Shown here: positions 7,637 to 16,054 of the stretch, one piece after another
How positions within the stretch are numbered: the first letter of the stretch is position 1
Layout of the letters: each line of letters starts with the position of its first letter
Assembly (NCBI GenBank): GCA_024409055.1
Contig: JAKSUL010000009.1
Location: 1-39,816, forward strand
DNA: 39,816 nt
Origin: Bacilli bacterium
GTDB taxonomy: Bacteria > Bacillota_I > Bacilli_A > RFN20 > CAG-826
Reading direction: 5' to 3'
Notes under the pieces: model-generated
What the model saw: the letters and a program-made list of their open reading frames with translations, nothing else
What the model was told of the DNA's origin: nothing
Databases searched by the model: none
Made by a program: the position numbers and the translations under genes

Positions 7637-9591
7637 TTTTCGACTGCCGTGTAGTAGATGGTGGCGTCACCTTGAGCGTTGATGGTCAATTCGTTGGTGT
7701 TGGAATCGTATAAACCATCATAGATGACAGGAAAGGCACCAGAAGAAGGATTGGTGAAGGTGAATTTATTGTCTTTGATCGTCCATTTGTAGGTGCCGAC
7801 GAATTTTTGACCGTTTTCGACAACGGTATAAGTTTGAGCGGCGGTGCCATCTTCGAAGAACTCGAGATCAAGGAGGTATCCGTAAACCCTCTTTGTTTCG
7901 CTATGCCAGACGTGGCTGCAGAGAATCTTGGAATAATCGGTGGAGGCTCCGTTAACGGTGTAAGTGATGGTCTTATAAACGGTGGGATCAACGGCGGAAG
8001 CGATCGTGAGGGTGACGGTTCCGGCTTTCAAAGCCTGAACGGTGACTTTCTTGTTGTCGCTAGAGACGGTGGCGGAGATGATTCCGTCGACGTCGGTCGA
8101 GACTTTGATGGCGTTATCGGCGGTGGAGGGGAGAACGGTGATGGACAATTCGTAGCTGTTACCCTCGGTTAAGGTCGTGTCGTAGTAGCTTGGCAAAACT
8201 ATTGAGGTCGGGGCTGGCTTGATGACGTTAAGCTTCTTTTCAAACGTACGAGCGACGAAGACGCCGTCCACGCGTCCGCTATAAGAGAAGGTGATGGTGA
8301 CTTCACCAAAACCAACGACTTCGATGATCGAACCTGCGTCTCCGCCTTTGCTGATTTTGGCGACGCTAGGATCGCTTGTGGCGGTAGGAACTAAAACCCT
8401 ATCCATGGCTTTTGCCGGAGTGTAGGAAGTGGCTCTTCCATTAAGGAAGAGGAATCCGCCGTTAAAGACGACTTCGCTATCGATTCCGATCTCGCTATGG
8501 GTCGGCTGGAAGAATTCGACTGCTTCGACGGTTGATAAGAAGTAACTATCTGGATCAACGGCTTCGGAGCCATCGTCTTCCCTGAGTCCGTATTCAAGTT
8601 CGGCGCTAAAGGAATTGATAGAAGTGTAGGAATCTTCCGGGTTAGCAATGGATGCATCGACTTCCTTCATCGAATATTCAGCGGAGATAAGGAATCCGTC
8701 TTCGCTGGTGGAGAAAGAGGCGGTGTAGGTGTAGGTGATGACGTCTCCTAAGTCGCCGTTGATTTGGTAGCTTCCTTCATATGTGAAGTCGAATCCGCCG
8801 GTTGTGGCGTTGGGGGCGTAGTCAAATGTCGTAGCCCCGACCTGAAGGAGATACATATTCTCATATAAGGTATAGCCGACATAGTAGTACATGGCCGAGG
8901 TGACGTTGGCGGTGACTAGAAGCGGAGTGTTGGTGGATGTGACGTATTGATCAGGGGACAAACCGGCCTCCTCGGCTTCTTCGTCGCTATCGACGACAAA
9001 GAGCATTTCGGCTTTGTCTTGGTAGGCGTACTTGATCATCGCATCGTCTTCATAATCCGTGACGTCGATGAACATCGGGAAAGTACCAACGGTTCCATCG
9101 TCCATGGAGAATTGCTCGTCTTTGACGATTTTTCTTCTCACGATGTTATCTTGGACTTCGATTCTATCGCCGACCTTTTCAACGACTGTGCCGACTGATT
9201 CGCAACCCATTCCGTTAGCAAACATCGTATAGGTCTCGTCCAAAGTGTCGGAGATGGTGTTTGCCTCAGTTTTGTTGATAATGTGCGCGGTCGTGCTTCC
9301 ATACGCTTCATACATGGCGCACTCGCGAACGTATCCACAAACCTGAACGAAATCAGCCTTTCCTCCAGCCGGGTTTGGGAAAACCTCGGGAGCGGAAGAG
9401 GAAGATGTAGAGGAAGAAGGGTCTTCGCTTAAAGGAGTGGAAGTCTCGCTTGGAGTGGAGGTCGCCTCACTCGTATCCGAACTCGGAAGAGAAGGGAATG
9501 AGGAGGGAAGACTGGAGGAAGTTCCGCCTTGTCCGCATGAGGCTAAAAGCATCGCGGAAGAGAGGATAAAGATAACTTTGTTCTTGTTCAT
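7633..9591 (-). CDS. Large lipoprotein with Ser/Thr linker and BIG2-type Ig domain
   Basis: 652 residues from ATG 9591, chosen because AAAGGTGG sits ~9 bases upstream and the lipoprotein signal (MNKNKVIFILSSAMLLASC) begins here; a GTG four codons earlier overlaps the ribosome site. After the lipidated Cys comes a Ser/Thr/Pro-rich linker of ~45 residues that likely spans the cell surface layer. A large beta-rich domain of unknown type (~60-360) follows, then a region with 'DPSVAKISKGGDAGSIIEVVGFGEVTITFSYSG' character, and a BIG2 Ig domain (~465-550: TLTEGNSYELSITVLPSTAD, 'VTVQALKAGTVTLTIAS'). The last ~90 residues, with GTYKWTIKDNKFTFTN, look like a small lipocalin-like barrel. Function unknown; surface binding is inferred. 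It is the first gene of a two-gene operon. Confidence 0.8.
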   Translation of the reverse strand: MNKNKVIFILSSAMLLASCGQGGTSSSLPSSFPSLPSSDTSEATSTPSETSTPLSEDPSSSTSSSSAPEVFPNPAGGKADFVQVCGYVRECAMYEAYGSTTAHIINKTEANTISDTLDETYTMFANGMGCESVGTVVEKVGDRIEVQDNIVRRKIVKDEQFSMDDGTVGTFPMFIDVTDYEDDAMIKYAYQDKAEMLFVVDSDEEAEEAGLSPDQYVTSTNTPLLVTANVTSAMYYYVGYTLYENMYLLQVGATTFDYAPNATTGGFDFTYEGSYQINGDLGDVITYTYTASFSTSEDGFLISAEYSMKEVDASIANPEDSYTSINSFSAELEYGLREDDGSEAVDPDSYFLSTVEAVEFFQPTHSEIGIDSEVVFNGGFLFLNGRATSYTPAKAMDRVLVPTATSDPSVAKISKGGDAGSIIEVVGFGEVTITFSYSGRVDGVFVARTFEKKLNVIKPAPTSIVLPSYYDTTLTEGNSYELSITVLPSTADNAIKVSTDVDGIISATVSSDNKKVTVQALKAGTVTLTIASAVDPTVYKTITYTVNGASTDYSKILCSHVWHSETKRVYGYLLDLEFFEDGTAAQTYTVVENGQKFVGTYKWTIKDNKFTFTNPSSGAFPVIYDGLYDSNTNELTINAQGDATIYYTAVEK

Positions 9592-9623
9592 AATGGGCAC
9601 CACCTTTCAAAAATGGTTCAAGG

Positions 9624-9653
9624 ATATTAACACCCAAAAAGAAATATTAACAA
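9624..9653 (-). promoter_or_regulatory. Probable promoter of the lipoprotein pair, within direct repeats
   Basis: Minus-strand TTGTTA (9653-9648), 18-bp spacer, TAATAT (9629-9624). Both hexamers fall inside a 9-bp direct repeat (plus-strand ATATTAACA at 9624-9632 and 9644-9652, exactly 20 bp apart), so the repeat may be promoter elements, a regulator site, or both. Confidence 0.4.
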
Positions 9654-9712
9654 TATTTAATGTCCTTTCGACTCGCTATTTCGGTAAAAACGAAGAATAA
9701 AGTTCGTCTATC

Positions 9713-9741
9713 TTGAATAGAAAAAAGGACATCACTATAAT
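9713..9741 (+). promoter_or_regulatory. Promoter of eno
   Basis: TTGAAT (9713-9718), 17-bp spacer, TATAAT (9736-9741), a near-consensus SigA promoter as expected for a strongly expressed glycolytic gene. It gives a leader of about 35 bases. Confidence 0.85.
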
Positions 9742-9750
9742 TTCCGAGGT

Positions 9751-9766
9751 TAGTTATACCTAACTA
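9751..9766 (+). repeat. Inverted repeat at the 5' end of the eno transcript
   Basis: TAGTTA-TACC-TAACTA, 6-bp perfect arms, lies 10 bp after the -10 box, so it would form a hairpin at or within a few bases of the mRNA 5' end, just before GGAG and the start codon. It could stabilise the message or act as an operator. Confidence 0.5.
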
Positions 9767-9776
9767 TTGGAGATAG

Positions 9777-11087
<1,311 letters not shown>

Positions 11088-11107
11088 TTCGGTTAATCTT
11101 CAAAACC

Positions 11108-11134
11108 AAAAGGCAGTCGCAAGGCTGCCTTTTT
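11108..11134 (+). terminator. Intrinsic terminator of eno
   Basis: AAAAGGCAG (11108-11116) pairs with CTGCCTTTT (11125-11133) over an 8-base loop and is followed by T residues. Confidence 0.92.
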
Positions 11135-11357
11135 TCGTATACGGAAACTCATATCTTGTCAAAACGATGTCAAGCAAATTTGTAAGCTTTCTTTACACTT
11201 TGTAAGTATTTACTTCAATAACACTTCAATAAGAACTTCAATAACACTTCAATAACTTGTTGAAGTAACTTCAATAACGCTTGAAAAGATGCGATCGGCG
11301 CTTAGTTTTCAGTTAATTCTTTCTTGAACTTCGGTGAATCTAATGACTTTTTGACAT
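11135..11357. other. Convergent intergenic region holding repeats, no gene
   Basis: The gap between eno and the minus-strand SGNH gene is 312 bp and lies between two terminators. I see no reading frame with coding character. It contains CTTG...CAAG half sites near 11155-11174, the direct repeat TTTGTAAG (11179-11186 and 11199-11206, exactly 20 bp apart), and the ACTTCAATAA array listed separately. A small RNA cannot be excluded, but no confident promoter-terminator pair is visible. Confidence 0.5.
11212..11277. repeat. Array of ACTTCAATAA repeats in helical phase
   Basis: Five copies of ACTTCAATA[A/G-flanked] start at 11212, 11223, 11235, 11246 and 11268, giving spacings of 11, 12, 11 and 22 bp. 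One inverted partial copy, TTGAAGT, lies at 11260-11266 in the remaining register, and a degenerate CTTGAA follows at 11280. The units therefore repeat about once per DNA turn on one face of the helix, as in iterons or multimeric protein-binding arrays. Confidence 0.75.
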
Positions 11358-11398
11358 AAAAAAGACACCCTATTTCCTTTCGGATTGGGTGCCTTTTG
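11358..11398 (-). terminator. Terminator at the end of the carbohydrate locus
   Basis: Plus-strand arms AAAAGACACCC (11360-11370) and GGGTGCCTTTT (11387-11397). The single A/C mismatch on the plus strand becomes a G-U pair in minus-strand RNA, and the minus transcript ends in U residues, so it serves the minus-strand operon. It begins directly after the stop codon at 11400-11402. Confidence 0.88.
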
Positions 11399-11399
11399 C

Positions 11400-12389
11400 T
11401 TATTTTAAGGTCTTTCTTACCGCTTTATAAATGTTCGCGGCAATCAACGTGTTGCCAAATTCGTTTGGGTGAAGGTGCTTATCGGAGAAGGAGTATTCCT
11501 CTTTCGGGTAGAAATCGAATGTGTCGATGACGGTTAAGCCGTATTTTTCGGCGGTCTTTTTAATCCCTTTTCTATGAGACAAGAACGGATTGCCTTTCGG
11601 GGCTGCACTTCTATAGTCGTGGCGGTAATAGGGGAGAAGGACGAAAATCGGCTTACCTCTATATTGCTCGCTGATTAGCCTTAAGAATTCGTCGCAATCT
11701 ATTTTGATTCTGTCCAAAGACTTATGTCTCCAGTCATTCGTGCCATAAGCGACGAATACGGCATCGCATTGATACTTATGGACAAGTAGTCCAGGATCGA
11801 AGAAAGAACCGCCTACAGCCATGTTTTTGACTTCAGCATCAAAGGCTCTGCCTAAGATTGAGGAGTAGGATAAAGAAGGAGTTCTGACATCATATCCTTG
11901 GGTGATGGAATCGCCGTAAAAAAGGAAGGTTTTATTCTTCTTCATCGGTTTGATGAAAGCACCGTCTTCAATCTCGATGTCTTCGACATCAAGCCTAAAT
12001 AAGCAGGGGAAGCAGATGGTGACTCTAGCGGGAGTCTCATATAAGGAGAACTCGATGTCGAATCTCTCGCTGGTAGACGGCTCTTCGCCGAAATGACCAA
12101 CTAGGTTGTTGTTCACGAGGACGTCGACGTAGCAGAAATTCCTAGAAGAAGCGTTGGTTACGTTAGAAAGATGCAACTTAACGTTTTTGGAATCCGTTTC
12201 GAAATCCAAAACGATGTTTGAGGTGGCGTGGGCCCTTCTTACGAAGTCCGTTCCCTCGAAATCTCCTTTTTCGAACGCTTCTATTGTGTCTTGATGCATT
12301 CTTTCGAAACGGAGCGATCCATTGTCGTCATTTACCGTTTCGTAGCCGAAAGCGATGCTTTTGATTGTTTGTTTATCTAGTTTTTTCAT
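11400..12389 (-). CDS. SGNH/GDSL esterase with N-terminal beta-sandwich (CE2-like carbohydrate esterase)
   Basis: 329 residues, no signal peptide, so cytoplasmic. Residues ~55-145 form a beta-sandwich (SNIVLDFETDSKNVKLHLSN, 'NFCYVDVLVNN'), and ~153-329 an SGNH hydrolase: 'FLFYGDSITQGYD' (nucleophile Ser161), Gly in 'AVGGSFFD', 'VAYGTNDWR' (Asn218) and 'SDKHLHPNE' (Asp303/His307). A sandwich plus SGNH layout is that of carbohydrate esterase family 2 and related acetyl-xylan/glucomannan deacetylases. It probably removes acetyl or other acyl groups from imported oligosaccharides. It is the last gene of the long minus-strand locus, 4 bases after the GH3 gene, and is followed at once by a terminator. 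The precise substrate cannot be read from sequence. Confidence 0.85.
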   Translation of the reverse strand: MKKLDKQTIKSIAFGYETVNDDNGSLRFERMHQDTIEAFEKGDFEGTDFVRRAHATSNIVLDFETDSKNVKLHLSNVTNASSRNFCYVDVLVNNNLVGHFGEEPSTSERFDIEFSLYETPARVTICFPCLFRLDVEDIEIEDGAFIKPMKKNKTFLFYGDSITQGYDVRTPSLSYSSILGRAFDAEVKNMAVGGSFFDPGLLVHKYQCDAVFVAYGTNDWRHKSLDRIKIDCDEFLRLISEQYRGKPIFVLLPYYRHDYRSAAPKGNPFLSHRKGIKKTAEKYGLTVIDTFDFYPKEEYSFSDKHLHPNEFGNTLIAANIYKAVRKTLK

Positions 12390-12393
12390 AGAA

Positions 12394-14160
12394 TCAGATT
12401 TTCCTTAGGTTGTCGCTTGAATTTCCGATGAAATAAGTGGCGTCGATATCTTCTTTTAAAACGAACTCTACGCGTTTAGAGGATTCCTTTTTAAGCGAAA
12501 CCTTCTTGAAATCGACCAATTCCAATTTTCCGGTATCGCCGATTTTGTAGAGCTGAATAACTTCTTTTCCATCAACTGAGGATGTATTGAATAGATCCAA
12601 AGAGACGACGTTATCTTCTTTAGCGATATTCTTCAATTCGAACGTGGAGTAAGAAAGCCCGAATCCGAAGGCGAATTGCTGTTTGTCTTTGTGGTTATAG
12701 AAGTAGCGATAACCGACTTGGTCTTTCTCAAGATAGTTCGTGTTGTCGAAATCGTCCCCGGTGTTATTTCCTGGATAGTCGCTTATTGTCTTCGCAAAAG
12801 TCTCGGATAGTTTTCCAGAAGGATTGACCTTTCCGGTTAAGATATCGGCCACGACTTGGTTTTTATAGGCTCCGGCATATCCGGCGTATAGGATGGCGTC
12901 TACTTTATCGATCCATCTGGACATGTCGATCGTGGAACCGGCGTATATGATCACGATGATCTTTTTGCCTGTTTTAGAAAGGGAAATAATCTCTTCTTCC
13001 TCTTCTAACGGCAAAGTGATCCTTTCACGGTTGAGTTCTTCTCTTTCTTTGTCGCCGCAAGTGTAGATAACGGTGTTCGAACCTTCACCTATCTTTACGC
13101 CGTTTTTGGTTAAGCATTTAGGCAACTTTACGAAAGGAACGTTGCTGTTCACTTCGGAAGAGCCGCCTCCGTGGTAGTCTTCGAATGCTGGTTTTCCCAA
13201 TACCGATACTTCGCCTTTTAAAGGCAATACATTCTCGTTTTTAAGGAGAACGATGCCTTCACTAGCGATTTTTCTAGAGATATTGAGGCGTTTTCTTTTC
13301 GTTAGGGTAATTTTGCGCTTACTTCTCTCGCCTTCGATTTTCCTTTGAAGGCGCAAAAGAGGTTTGATTGAAGCGTTGATTTCTTTTTTGCTTAATTCCC
13401 CATTCTTATAGGCTTCGATCAATTCGTCGATGAATTTTGAATCGTAAGGCATGATGAGGTTTAGACCCGCTTTTATGCAGGGGAGAGCCTTCTTGACGGC
13501 TTCCCAGTCCGACATAACAAGTCCTTTGTAGCCGAAATCGTTTCTCAATATGTCATAAAGCTGCTTGTTGGCGTTGGCCTGCACTCCGTTTACGGAATTG
13601 TAGGAGGTCATCAAAGTCCAAGGCTTGGCTTTTAAGGCGATTTCAAAAGACTTGAGGTATATGTCTCTAAGCGTCTTTTCGTCGATATTGCTGGAAACGA
13701 ACTTACGGTTAATTTCGGTGGAGTTGCAGGCGTAGTGCTTTATGCATGCGCCGACGTGCTGGCTCTGTAAGCCTCTAATGAACTCCTTGGCCATGTTCCC
13801 GCTTAGATAGGGGTCTTCTGAGAAATACTCAAAGTTTCTTCCGCATTGAGGGATCCTTTTGATATTTACTCCGGGGGCCAACAAAACATCGACATTATGC
13901 TCGATGCAGTCGTTAGCGGCAGCTTTTCCCATCAAATAGGAAAGCCTTCTATCGAAGGTATTGGCAAGAAGCTGTATGGAGGGGTAAGAGACCGCTTCGT
14001 GGATCTCGCCGCCCCAAATAGCTAAATTCTTAGGATGCCTTAATCCGACAGGGCCATCGGAAAACAAAAGAGAGGGCAAAGAAGAATCAAGATCTTCGGT
14101 CTGCCAGTTGTTTTTGCCGACCAAGAGTTTGATTTTGTCCTTATAAGAAAGTCGTTTCAT
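12394..14160 (-). CDS. Glycoside hydrolase family 3, cytoplasmic beta-glycosidase
   Basis: 588 residues without signal peptide. Residues ~1-240 are the GH3 TIM-barrel domain with 'FSDGPVGLRHP', 'LLAPGVNIKRIPQCGRNFEY', 'CIKHYACNSTE' and the nucleophile loop 'GLVMSDWEAV' (Asp218). Residues ~290-480 form the alpha/beta sandwich; 'EREELNRERITLPLEEEE' matches the region that carries the acid/base Glu in many beta-glucosidases. The C-terminal ~90 residues (FAFGFGLSYSTFELKN) are the usual fibronectin-III-like domain. The protein is somewhat shorter than typical GH3 beta-glucosidases (700-800) because its linkers and insertions are reduced. It likely releases a beta-linked glucose- or xylose-type residue from imported oligosaccharides. 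It sits between the transporter permease (5-base gap) and the SGNH esterase. Confidence 0.93.
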   Translation of the reverse strand: MKRLSYKDKIKLLVGKNNWQTEDLDSSLPSLLFSDGPVGLRHPKNLAIWGGEIHEAVSYPSIQLLANTFDRRLSYLMGKAAANDCIEHNVDVLLAPGVNIKRIPQCGRNFEYFSEDPYLSGNMAKEFIRGLQSQHVGACIKHYACNSTEINRKFVSSNIDEKTLRDIYLKSFEIALKAKPWTLMTSYNSVNGVQANANKQLYDILRNDFGYKGLVMSDWEAVKKALPCIKAGLNLIMPYDSKFIDELIEAYKNGELSKKEINASIKPLLRLQRKIEGERSKRKITLTKRKRLNISRKIASEGIVLLKNENVLPLKGEVSVLGKPAFEDYHGGGSSEVNSNVPFVKLPKCLTKNGVKIGEGSNTVIYTCGDKEREELNRERITLPLEEEEEIISLSKTGKKIIVIIYAGSTIDMSRWIDKVDAILYAGYAGAYKNQVVADILTGKVNPSGKLSETFAKTISDYPGNNTGDDFDNTNYLEKDQVGYRYFYNHKDKQQFAFGFGLSYSTFELKNIAKEDNVVSLDLFNTSSVDGKEVIQLYKIGDTGKLELVDFKKVSLKKESSKRVEFVLKEDIDATYFIGNSSDNLRKI

Positions 14161-14165
14161 TTAAA

Positions 14166-15107
14166 TTATTCTTTTCCGCCGCCAACAGTGACGCCTTCGA
14201 TGAAGAACTTCTGGGTCACGATGAAGATGAGGATAAGCGGCACAAGAGCCACCAAAACCGAAGAGCAGAGATAGTTCGGGTTGGCTTTGAATGTTCCTGA
14301 GTATTCCTGAAGGAATATCTGCAAGGTGTAGTGGTGAGGATCGTCGGCCAAATATAGAAGTGGTTTCAAATAGCTGTTATAGCTGGCGACGAAGGCGAAG
14401 ATGAATTGAGCGATGAAGGCCGGGAAGGCTTCAGGGATAATGATCTTCAAATAGGTTTTGAAGGGTGAGAGTCCATCGATTTTAGCGGCTTCGATGACTT
14501 CGTCCGGGATGCTAGTCATATAGCTTCTAAGGAAGAAGATGACCGTGGCGCCGCCAAACATGGCCGGTAGAACGACAGGAAGATAAGATAACTCGCCTTT
14601 GGTCCATCCTAATTGATTAAAGAAGATGAAGGAAGGAACGGTTAAGGTCGCGGCCGGAATCATCATCGTGCAAAGTTGGACGAAGAATAGGGCGTTGCTT
14701 CCTTTAAAGCGAATCTTCGAATAGGCAAATGCGGCCATTCCGGAGAAGAAAAGGGATGAAACGGAAGTGATTATCGCGATAAGGAAGGTGTTTCCAAAGG
14801 CGAATAAAAGCTCAACCGAAATTTCGTCCGGCATCGGCGAATAAGTGAAGAGGTTTTTGAAACCGTCGAAAGACCAGGTTCTTGGCCACCAAATGAATGA
14901 GTTGGTGGATTGTAGATCGATTTGATTGACGAACGATGTGATGAAAATCGTGTAGAAAGGCGAGAGCAAAAACATCGCATACATCATAAGAATCGCGAAG
15001 ATAAGGATTGCCCCCATTATCTTTTTGCTTCTTACGAACTTTTTGGTGGCGATTATTTCCCTTGCTGGTATGCCTTCTTCGATTAGAGGAATTCTTCTGC
15101 TATTCAT
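14166..15107 (-). CDS. Carbohydrate ABC transporter permease (MalG/AraQ family)
   Basis: 313 residues with a cytoplasmic N-terminus (~30 residues) and six predicted membrane helices, the first being 'IMGAILIFAILMMYAMFLL'. The EAA loop that docks to the ATPase reads 'EVIEAAKIDGLSPFKTYLKI'. It belongs to the CUT1 sugar importer subfamily, inner-subunit MalG type. Its start overlaps the end of the partner permease by 8 bases. Together with the binding protein and ATPase it imports an oligosaccharide, presumably the substrate of the GH3, GH2 and SGNH enzymes of the locus. Confidence 0.95.
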   Translation of the reverse strand: MNSRRIPLIEEGIPAREIIATKKFVRSKKIMGAILIFAILMMYAMFLLSPFYTIFITSFVNQIDLQSTNSFIWWPRTWSFDGFKNLFTYSPMPDEISVELLFAFGNTFLIAIITSVSSLFFSGMAAFAYSKIRFKGSNALFFVQLCTMMIPAATLTVPSFIFFNQLGWTKGELSYLPVVLPAMFGGATVIFFLRSYMTSIPDEVIEAAKIDGLSPFKTYLKIIIPEAFPAFIAQFIFAFVASYNSYLKPLLYLADDPHHYTLQIFLQEYSGTFKANPNYLCSSVLVALVPLILIFIVTQKFFIEGVTVGGGKE

Positions 15108-16053
15108 TTACCCATTTCCTCCTCGTTCTGAAGTTGATGAAGGATGCGATGAAGACGATTATGAAGAGCACCCAGCTCATGACGGCGGCGATGCCCATGT
15201 TGTGACCTTCGGTGGCTTCGTAGTAAATGTACCTGACCAAAGTAAGGCCGGCGTTTTGCGGCCCGCCGATGGTGTCGTGGCTATAAATAAGCGCGAACAT
15301 GTTGGCTATATCGAAGGATTGCAAGCCTGCGATAATGCCTGTCATAAGCAAATAGAAGGTGGTGGGGGCGATTGAAGGAAGAGTGATCTTGACGAACTTC
15401 TTCAACGAATTGGCCCCATCGATATCAGCGGCTTCGTATAAAGTCGGATTGACGGCGTTTAAAGCGGCCTTGTACATGACGATACCGTATCCAGGCGCAG
15501 CCCATACGGTGGCGATGATGATCGTCCACCTATAAGCGTCAGCGTCAGAGAACCAGTTAACGCGAGCCCCTTCTCCGGCCAAAGCGACCAAAATGGTGTT
15601 GATGATGCCTCTTTGGGAGTTGAACATCCATTGCCACATCATAGCGGTGGCAACGCTTGAGCAGATGTAGGGGATAAAGAACAAGACAGCGAATAATTTG
15701 GCTCCGATTGGCTTTTTGTGAAGCAAAACGGAGATGAACAAGGAAATGGCAAGAGAAATGAACTGAGCTAATGTCACGAAGAAAGTTACGCCGATTGAAA
15801 GATAGAACTTAGGATCGGCGAACACTTCTTTGAAATTACCGAAATTATTCCAAACCATCGTGCTTAGGTCGGAATTTTCAATGCTGCAGAACTGCAAAGC
15901 AAAAGAGATCATCAAGGGGAAGAAGTTGAAGATCAAATAGGAGAGGAGCGGTATGGACACCGCGATGATGCCGAACCACGTCTCCTTGCTGACTTTCTTC
16001 TTTCTCCTCGGGATGATAAGGTCTTTGCTTACTAAACCTTCGGCGTCGGTCAT
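15100..16053 (-). CDS. Carbohydrate ABC transporter permease (UgpA/MalF family)
   Basis: 317 residues with a basic N-terminal stretch (RRKKKVSKETW) and six membrane helices. The EAA motif is 'LYEAADIDGANSLKKFVKIT'. Periplasmic-type loops are short, as in UgpA/MsmF rather than enterobacterial MalF. It lies 1 base after the binding-protein gene and overlaps the second permease by 8 bases, so the importer subunits are translationally coupled. Confidence 0.95.
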   Translation of the reverse strand: MTDAEGLVSKDLIIPRRKKKVSKETWFGIIAVSIPLLSYLIFNFFPLMISFALQFCSIENSDLSTMVWNNFGNFKEVFADPKFYLSIGVTFFVTLAQFISLAISLFISVLLHKKPIGAKLFAVLFFIPYICSSVATAMMWQWMFNSQRGIINTILVALAGEGARVNWFSDADAYRWTIIIATVWAAPGYGIVMYKAALNAVNPTLYEAADIDGANSLKKFVKITLPSIAPTTFYLLMTGIIAGLQSFDIANMFALIYSHDTIGGPQNAGLTLVRYIYYEATEGHNMGIAAVMSWVLFIIVFIASFINFRTRRKWVNE

Positions 16054-16054
16054 G

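Noticed and set aside
9624-9652. ATATTAACA direct repeat as an AraC-controlled site
   Set aside because: Both copies coincide with the -35 and -10 of the lipoprotein promoter, so promoter elements explain them; kept only as a promoter note.
11212-11277. CRISPR or satellite interpretation of the ACTTCAATAA array
   Set aside because: Units are 9-10 bp with 1-2 bp gaps; there are no spacer-sized unique segments and no cas genes.
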